From an uncultured Latescibacterota bacterium (lineage in GTDB: Bacteria; Latescibacterota; UBA2968), in assembly GCA_951812755.1 (NCBI GenBank), contig OX638329.1, positions 4,720,522 through 4,784,521 of the forward strand: 64,000 nt of DNA. The letters run 5' to 3'. Both the position numbers and the translations under genes were made by a program. Under the pieces are notes generated by a model that made no database searches, was not told where the DNA came from, and was given only the letters and a program-made list of their open reading frames with translations. Positions 59,496-64,000 of the stretch are shown here, piece after piece; the first letter of the stretch is position 1, and each line of letters begins with the position of its first letter.

Positions 59496-61196
59496 ATGGC
59501 TATTACATCTATCACCATTGAAAATTTTAAAGGCATTGGTGATGCTGTGACCATCCCCATTCGCCCCATCACCTTGTTATTTGGCAAAAACAGCGCGGGC
59601 AAGTCAACAGTATTGCAGGCACTGCGCTATCTACGCCAAATATGCAAATGCAAAGATCTGAAATTTGAAGAAAAGTCAGAGGCCCTAAGGGAACGCGAAA
59701 AACGCAAAGGTTTGAAATCTGCACCAAAGTTGCAAGAACTGTACGAGCTACACGACATGTTGAAGGCCGCGCACTTTCTATATCTACACGACCAATTTGA
59801 TTATCGCAAAATTTCAAAATCTGTACAAACAAGAATATCAAATATATCAGATGCTGATCTACCTGACTTTGACTCGATACGTCAAGAGGCTCTAAATGCC
59901 TTAAAAAAAATAATCGAATATCGAACTGATTTCGAATCAGAATATGAAGAAGATGACTGGCCTCAAGAAGATGATTGGAGGCAGGGAGGAATCGATCCAG
60001 ACCACTTTACTGAGTTACCCAGTTTTTTCTCTTTGATGCATCGTCATGAGTTGGATCGAAAAATACGGATTCGCCTTGAATTTGACATAGAACCCGAAAA
60101 ATTGGAAAGTTTGAATGGCATTTTGAGCCTTGCGATGAAACCGGAGTGTGTGACGAATCCGAAGTCCGCGTGGATAGAAATGGTAATAGGCTGGGACGAA
60201 CAGCAAAAAGTTGCTTATCTCAATTCATACAAGTATGCTCTGAATGGCACAGAATGGATTTGTCTCACACCGGTGAAAAGGCCAATGCCCAATGATGCAG
60301 AATGGAATTATGAAGAGAGGTGTATAGATCTAAACATCTATTCAAAGAATTTCGGTCTGAGTAACCGGATGAAAGACCTCTCCTGGCTTCTCGGCACTGA
60401 TAACAGTGAGGGTAAAAAATTCGGTCTGAATGAAAGTAAGTTAAAAAATATAAGACCCTGGTTGGAAAAGTGCGTATTCGAAGATAGAGCAACGAATATA
60501 CTGAAAAAATTGCACAACATTGTGCTTGGAGAGCTAGATGGCCTGCGACATTTAGGGCCAGTGCGCGATATTCGACCATCATACAGTAACGCTTGGACAA
60601 TGGGGGAAGCGGCATGGGCCGCACTTAAACAAGACCCTCAATTGCTAAAAAAGACAAACCGCTATATGAAAAAGTTAGCACTTGGATACAGCATCAGGCA
60701 ATCTGAAGATGACGAACAGGAGATTCAACTTTATGATGAAACCCATAAGATATACCTTCATCGCTTAGATGTTGGTTTTGGCATCTCTCAAGTCATTCCA
60801 GTTGTGGTCGGTGTGTTGGATAACACATCTCAGATTTTCGCAGTTGAACAACCCGAACTCCACCTGCATCCTGCCGCTCAAGTGGCTTTGGGCGATGTGT
60901 TCATTAATGGAATAAAAAACAGCAATCGCACCATGCTCATTGAAACGCATTCTGAACACTTGCTGTTGCGATTGCTGCGGCGTGTGCGTGAAACAACCCG
61001 TCGTAATAGACGCCGCCAGACCACCGAGTTAGAACAAACAGCCCACGAATTAACACCCAATGACCTTTCTGTGGTCTATGTTCGACCAACGCCAGCAGGC
61101 GTAAAATTCACGCCACTTACTGTAACGGATAACGGCGATTTTGATGCACCCTGGCCAGAAGGATTCTTTGATGAGCGCGATTCGGAGTTGTTTTAA
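59496..61196 (+). CDS. AAA/SMC-like ATPase, DUF3696 family (module 2)
   Basis: 566-residue paralogue of the gene at 56759. The first 47 residues are nearly identical (Walker A FGKNSAGKST), the next 300 have drifted, and the C-terminal half is similar again: RHLGPVRDI, RLDVGFGISQVIPVVVGVL, FAVEQPELHLHPAAQVALGD (Walker B), LIETHSEHLLLRLLRRVRE. The extreme C-terminus, ELTPNDLSVVYVRPTPAGVK and FDAPWPEGFFDERDSELF, is the clearest DUF3696 end. All ATPase residues are intact. The partner gene begins two bases after the stop, so the pair is translated together. Confidence 0.9.
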   Translation: MAITSITIENFKGIGDAVTIPIRPITLLFGKNSAGKSTVLQALRYLRQICKCKDLKFEEKSEALREREKRKGLKSAPKLQELYELHDMLKAAHFLYLHDQFDYRKISKSVQTRISNISDADLPDFDSIRQEALNALKKIIEYRTDFESEYEEDDWPQEDDWRQGGIDPDHFTELPSFFSLMHRHELDRKIRIRLEFDIEPEKLESLNGILSLAMKPECVTNPKSAWIEMVIGWDEQQKVAYLNSYKYALNGTEWICLTPVKRPMPNDAEWNYEERCIDLNIYSKNFGLSNRMKDLSWLLGTDNSEGKKFGLNESKLKNIRPWLEKCVFEDRATNILKKLHNIVLGELDGLRHLGPVRDIRPSYSNAWTMGEAAWAALKQDPQLLKKTNRYMKKLALGYSIRQSEDDEQEIQLYDETHKIYLHRLDVGFGISQVIPVVVGVLDNTSQIFAVEQPELHLHPAAQVALGDVFINGIKNSNRTMLIETHSEHLLLRLLRRVRETTRRNRRRQTTELEQTAHELTPNDLSVVYVRPTPAGVKFTPLTVTDNGDFDAPWPEGFFDERDSELF

Positions 61197-61198
61197 TT

Positions 61199-62182
61199 AT
61201 GCTGAAGATTTTTGCTATTGATCCCAAAACATGTCAAACCCTGGAGTGGTTTCGATATTGCACGGAGCACTGTCAGCCATCACAGGGACGTGCAATTGCA
61301 GATTTGCCGTATAACCAATGGTATGAAAATGCGTTTGCGATTATTCAAGACCTTAAACTCTTCCCTCTGGAAGAAAAAAGCTTGAAAAGGCGTCTGGATC
61401 TGGTGCGAGCACAACTGGTACATCGTCCAGGAACTGCTTGGACAAATTGGTACTATGATGATTTTTCACAATTTTCCTGGATTACCGAAATAGAGAAAGA
61501 GCATCAGCGAGAGCGTTTTTCTGCTGTCATCAGCCCTGATTACGCGGGGGCTGACGACACGGATCTAAAGTACCATCCCGATGAACTCAATAGAACTGTA
61601 GAAGCGTGGAATATACCCAGTGGCGTTTCAATTACGCGCAGCCCTGGAGAATTTGTAAATGCCATTCTGCCAATGCTTCGGGTCGCTTCGAATATTCACT
61701 TTTTAGATCGATATTTCAGTGTAGATGCTAACAGTTCTCATACCCAAAATTACAAGCAGATGATCCAGGATTTGGCCTCCTATTGTGATCCCTTTCCATC
61801 GCTGATAATCCATTGCTGTTCAGATGAAAATGAGACGCCTGATTCAGGTTACTTTAAAAATGAACTGAACAAGCACTACGCGCCCTTAATACCAACAGGG
61901 AAATCTGTAAGGGTTCTTTTGTGGCAGATAGAGCAAGATGCAAGAATAGAAAGAGGTGCTCATCCCTTTCACAATCGCTATGTGCTATCTAATCATTGCG
62001 GTGTCATTGCAGGATATGGTACGGATAGTGCAAAAACACCGACTGATGCACCAGATGTCCTTCAGATTGTTGACCATAAAATATATTTGGAATTGTGGAA
62101 CCAAATTCGGGATGAGACATTTCCGATGATCCATATTGAGGAGGAAAATAAATTTATGATTAACGGCACCAAAAGTGCGTGA
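61199..62182 (+). CDS. PLD-like/HNRY-motif partner protein (module 2)
   Basis: 327 residues, intact. It begins MLKIFAIDPKTCQTLEWFRY; the central part has YHPDELNRTVEAWNIPSGVS and the C-terminal part NIHFLDRYFS, VRVLLWQIEQDARIERGAHP and FHNRYVLSNHCGVIAGYGTD. The H(N/D)RY-(V/L)-(L/I)-S/T-x-x-G-G/C pattern and FLDRY strand suggest the PLD-like fold of MITD1-type proteins; the classical HxK is not complete, so nuclease activity is uncertain. It is paired with a DUF3696 ATPase, as its counterpart is in module 1. I infer an effector or nucleic-acid-binding subunit. Confidence 0.65.
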   Translation: MLKIFAIDPKTCQTLEWFRYCTEHCQPSQGRAIADLPYNQWYENAFAIIQDLKLFPLEEKSLKRRLDLVRAQLVHRPGTAWTNWYYDDFSQFSWITEIEKEHQRERFSAVISPDYAGADDTDLKYHPDELNRTVEAWNIPSGVSITRSPGEFVNAILPMLRVASNIHFLDRYFSVDANSSHTQNYKQMIQDLASYCDPFPSLIIHCCSDENETPDSGYFKNELNKHYAPLIPTGKSVRVLLWQIEQDARIERGAHPFHNRYVLSNHCGVIAGYGTDSAKTPTDAPDVLQIVDHKIYLELWNQIRDETFPMIHIEEENKFMINGTKSA

Positions 62183-62241
62183 TTAACGATGTATAATACG
62201 ATATGAAATTAAGACTTGTCACGAACAATGGGCTGCAAGTG

Positions 62242-62310
62242 TTCGAGGCAAGTCAAAGGTGTTACATGCACTGCGCTATTACCACGCAATTTGTAATAAC
62301 GAATTGTGGA
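62242..62310 (+). pseudogene. Fossil of a third ATPase copy (Walker A region)
   Basis: GAGGCAAGTCAAAGGTGTTA, CATGCACTGCGCTATTACCA and CGCAATTTGTAATAACG align with the Walker A region of both ATPase genes, translating to RGKSKVLHALRYYHAICN against AGKSTVLQALRYLRQICK. Frame and flanks are lost. The surrounding gap 62183-62367 holds nothing else recognisable. Confidence 0.65.
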
Positions 62311-62367
62311 CTTGCCCCCGAGGAGGCTCATAGTTAGATTCAATGGTGATTCCCAAGAGGATGAGAC

Positions 62368-63030
62368 ATGAGCGATAACTACCACAACTATCAGTTGCTA
62401 TTGGCAAAAGCCGCCCAACTTTACGAGAGGCATGGGAACCGCAGGGGGAAATATATGAGCGATTTAAAGGAACTTTGTCTGGAGGATAACCACTTTGTTC
62501 TTATCCATGATTTGAGAGATGCTATGCGTGAAGTGGAGACAGAATTGCGAAAGAAAATGTGGGACGAAATAGAATCTGAGCTAAAATCGGAAATTCAATA
62601 CTTTCCCGATAAAAAACGCTCATATAAAAAGGGTAATAAGGGCCTATGCTACCAGTTGAGTGAATCCACCTCGCTCGAGGTTGTAGGCGACTCCGCCATC
62701 TGGTTCGGGGTCCGTTGTTCCAAAAAGAAGTATAAAGACAAATATGACACGCTCAAAAATGCACTGGTGGATGTGAGTGGTGAAAAACCAGACGATGATT
62801 ATCCTTGGTGGCAGAAGGTCGATAGACTGGAGGACCTCTCGCTGCTATTGAAAGATGCAGAGCGGCAGAAATATGCAAAAAAAACCGCACGGGAAATCAT
62901 CGCAAAAGGCTTGAAGGAGCTTTTGGAAGTCCTCGAAGATATTGCTCTGGTGAATGCAATCAAAGAAGGAGAAAAAACAGAGCTTGTCCCCGAAGAAGAG
63001 ATATTCGAGATATTAGAAAGGCTATCTTGA
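62368..63030 (+). CDS. Hypothetical protein: PDDEXK_4-like fragment with antitoxin-like tail
   Basis: 220 residues, Lys/Glu-rich. Residues 1-165 (KGLCYQLSESTSLEVVGDSA, IWFGVRC, then WWQKVDRLEDLSLL) resemble the distal half of PD-(D/E)XK nuclease family 4, without an obvious catalytic D...ExK. Residues 175-220 (IIAKGLKELLEVLEDIALVN and EGEKTELVPEEEIFEILERL) read like the C-terminal tail of RelB/Phd-type antitoxins, and the next gene, three bases on, is a RelE-like toxin. So it may be a chimera in which an antitoxin lost its DNA-binding head. Both identifications are from memory. Confidence 0.55.
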   Translation: MSDNYHNYQLLLAKAAQLYERHGNRRGKYMSDLKELCLEDNHFVLIHDLRDAMREVETELRKKMWDEIESELKSEIQYFPDKKRSYKKGNKGLCYQLSESTSLEVVGDSAIWFGVRCSKKKYKDKYDTLKNALVDVSGEKPDDDYPWWQKVDRLEDLSLLLKDAERQKYAKKTAREIIAKGLKELLEVLEDIALVNAIKEGEKTELVPEEEIFEILERLS

Positions 63031-63033
63031 ATT

Positions 63034-63267
63034 TTGAAAGTCTTATTCAGAAACAGTTTTGGAAGAGACCTCAGACGTATCCGAAATCGATCTATTGGAG
63101 AGCGCGTCAAGGAAGCGACAGAGCAAGTCAAGGAAGCAAGCGATCTTACAGAGATCAGTGATGTCCGAAAACTCCGTGGCGATAGGATTGGATTTCAACT
63201 CAACGAGGGCACCGTAATTTTCGTACGATGTTTGCCGCGCCGAGATTTTTACCAACACTTTCCCTGA
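63034..63267 (+). CDS. RelE/ParE-type toxin with internal deletion
   Basis: 77 residues starting at TTG 63034: VLFRNSFGRDLRRIRNRSIG, ERVKEATEQVKEASDLTEIS, DVRKLRGD, then RIGFQLNEGTVIFVRCLPRR and DFYQHFP. The family's usual course is KLKG-x3-YYRIRVGDYRIG-...-VIFVRFLHR; here KLRGD goes directly to RIGF, so about ten residues including a beta-strand and a conserved Arg are missing in frame. The toxin may therefore be attenuated or dead. It is co-translated with the chimeric gene before it. Confidence 0.72.
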   Translation: MKVLFRNSFGRDLRRIRNRSIGERVKEATEQVKEASDLTEISDVRKLRGDRIGFQLNEGTVIFVRCLPRRDFYQHFP

Positions 63268-63410
63268 CCACCTCGCCTACCAAATGCTCAAGTTCCTCCT
63301 GCATCTATTGCCCGCATCCGTCCCCTCTACACAAATCCCCACTTCCACTGCTCAATCCATAATCGCCTTTTATCTGCGTTCATCTGCGTTCATGCTCGAA
63401 TTACTCGCCT

Positions 63411-64000
63411 TCATTCTGCGGACCCAAACGCCTTTTGCAAATACCCCAAATCGAGTTCGGGATAAACCGGGAATCGCGCGAGGAGATTACCGATCCTCTG
63501 TTGGGCGTATTCGAGCACACCATCCTGGATTCTGTACTGGACCTTGCTAAATTGCCCCGCGCTTCTGCCCCTCGTGAACTTCAATGGCCGTGCCTGGGTA
63601 AGCACATTGCCCATGACCGCGCCGATCTCCTGCATCTCCTCTGCCCCCATACCAAGCGTCGTAAGCGCCGGTGTCCCCACCCTGAGACCACTGGTGTACC
63701 ATGGCCCATTGGGATCAAAGGGAATAGTATTCTTATTCAGTGTAATCCCGGCATCGCGAAGCAGGGTCTCGGCCTGACGACCCGTGAGATTAAAAGGCGT
63801 AACATCAATCTGTAGCAAATGATTGTCCGTTCCCCCTGTGAGAACCGTAAGCCCCGCGTCCATACACGCCTGTGCGAGCACCTGGGCATTATCGACAATT
63901 CTGGCGGCATACGCTTGAAACTCGGGCGTACTCGCTTCCTGAAACGCGACAGCTTTGGCAGCCATCACATGGGGCAAAGGACCCCCGAGCACCATCGGGC
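63411..64000 (-). CDS. glyA: Serine hydroxymethyltransferase, N-terminus beyond window
   Basis: C-terminal 196 or so residues of GlyA, the PLP enzyme that interconverts serine and glycine with tetrahydrofolate. It shows GGPLPHVMAAKAVAFQEAST, GGTDNHLLQIDV, RQAETLLRDAGITLNKNTIP and LRVGTPALTTLGMGAEEM, all in the usual order; the PLP lysine lies before the window edge. The open frame continues past 64000. The stop is at 63411. The gap 63268-63410 on its 3' side has a short ATCTGCGTTC direct repeat and no gene. Confidence 0.92.
   Translation of the reverse strand, partial: PMVLGGPLPHVMAAKAVAFQEASTPEFQAYAARIVDNAQVLAQACMDAGLTVLTGGTDNHLLQIDVTPFNLTGRQAETLLRDAGITLNKNTIPFDPNGPWYTSGLRVGTPALTTLGMGAEEMQEIGAVMGNVLTQARPLKFTRGRSAGQFSKVQYRIQDGVLEYAQQRIGNLLARFPVYPELDLGYLQKAFGSAE

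Overview
The window looks like chromosomal DNA from an uncultured Gram-negative bacterium of the FCB/PVC type. Latescibacterota or Poribacteria are my best guesses, from gene content rather than any marker gene. Supporting this are an Oar-like TonB receptor, several Omp85 barrels, secreted proteins with EF-hand (dockerin-like) modules ending in DFLxFVxxFG, cytosolic sulfatases, a phytanoyl-CoA-dioxygenase-like enzyme, an Uma2 nuclease, and dense families of small hairpin repeats. I see no rRNA, tRNA or CRISPR array.

Layout. 1-9.1 kb: Gfo/Idh/MocA dehydrogenase (partial) and MsrA on the minus strand; on the plus strand a hydroxypyruvate-isomerase-like TIM barrel, a second Gfo/Idh/MocA enzyme, a GH29 fucosidase, an orphan DUF433 protein, a PhyH-type dioxygenase and a 1002-residue TonB-dependent receptor, which together resemble a carbohydrate-use locus. 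9.1-18 kb: gene debris, Uma2, ManA, a DUF2357 protein, a FitA-like antitoxin overlapping a HAD phosphatase, an M3 peptidase, and a TnpB-only IS200/IS605 element whose end abuts the peptidase stop codon. 18-24 kb: YbdG-like channel, NarL-type two-component pair, then a decayed stretch with a truncated relic and a duplicated AraC-type response regulator. 24-37 kb: large secreted repeat proteins: a WD40 protein of about 21 blades, a 2395-residue adhesin-like protein ending in a metzincin-type peptidase, and a cohesin/dockerin-like protein broken by a 128-bp MITE with a CTAG target duplication. 37-47.7 kb: a compact envelope cluster with three Omp85-type barrels (one with patatin, one with a kinase-like domain), a separate exported kinase-like protein, a DUF4956 membrane protein and an SdiA-regulated-type propeller. 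47.7-54.6 kb: two sulfatases around an MFS transporter, DUF1015, and a geranylgeranyl-reductase-family flavoprotein.

55-63.3 kb is the most interesting part. A CARF-sigma54 activator (RtcR-like architecture) is followed by a good -24/-12 (sigma54) promoter and then two tandem paralogous modules. Each module has a DUF3696-type AAA/SMC-like ATPase and a protein with a PLD-like H(D/N)RY motif. A fossil of a third ATPase copy follows. I infer a ligand-sensing, inducible defence or RNA-stress system. The first module's second gene is split at a T TTT TTA heptamer, either programmed -1 frameshifting or a homopolymer lesion. Downstream lie a PDDEXK-fragment/antitoxin-tail chimera and a RelE-like toxin with an internal deletion, then the C-terminal part of serine hydroxymethyltransferase running off the right edge.

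Repeats. Two dispersed families recur throughout: family R1 (core GAGCGGAGCGCAGCGGAGTC, five copies) and a REP-like hairpin family R2 (ATTGCGGC/GCCGCAAT, at least five copies). At two sites an R1 end coincides with the stop codon of a gene.
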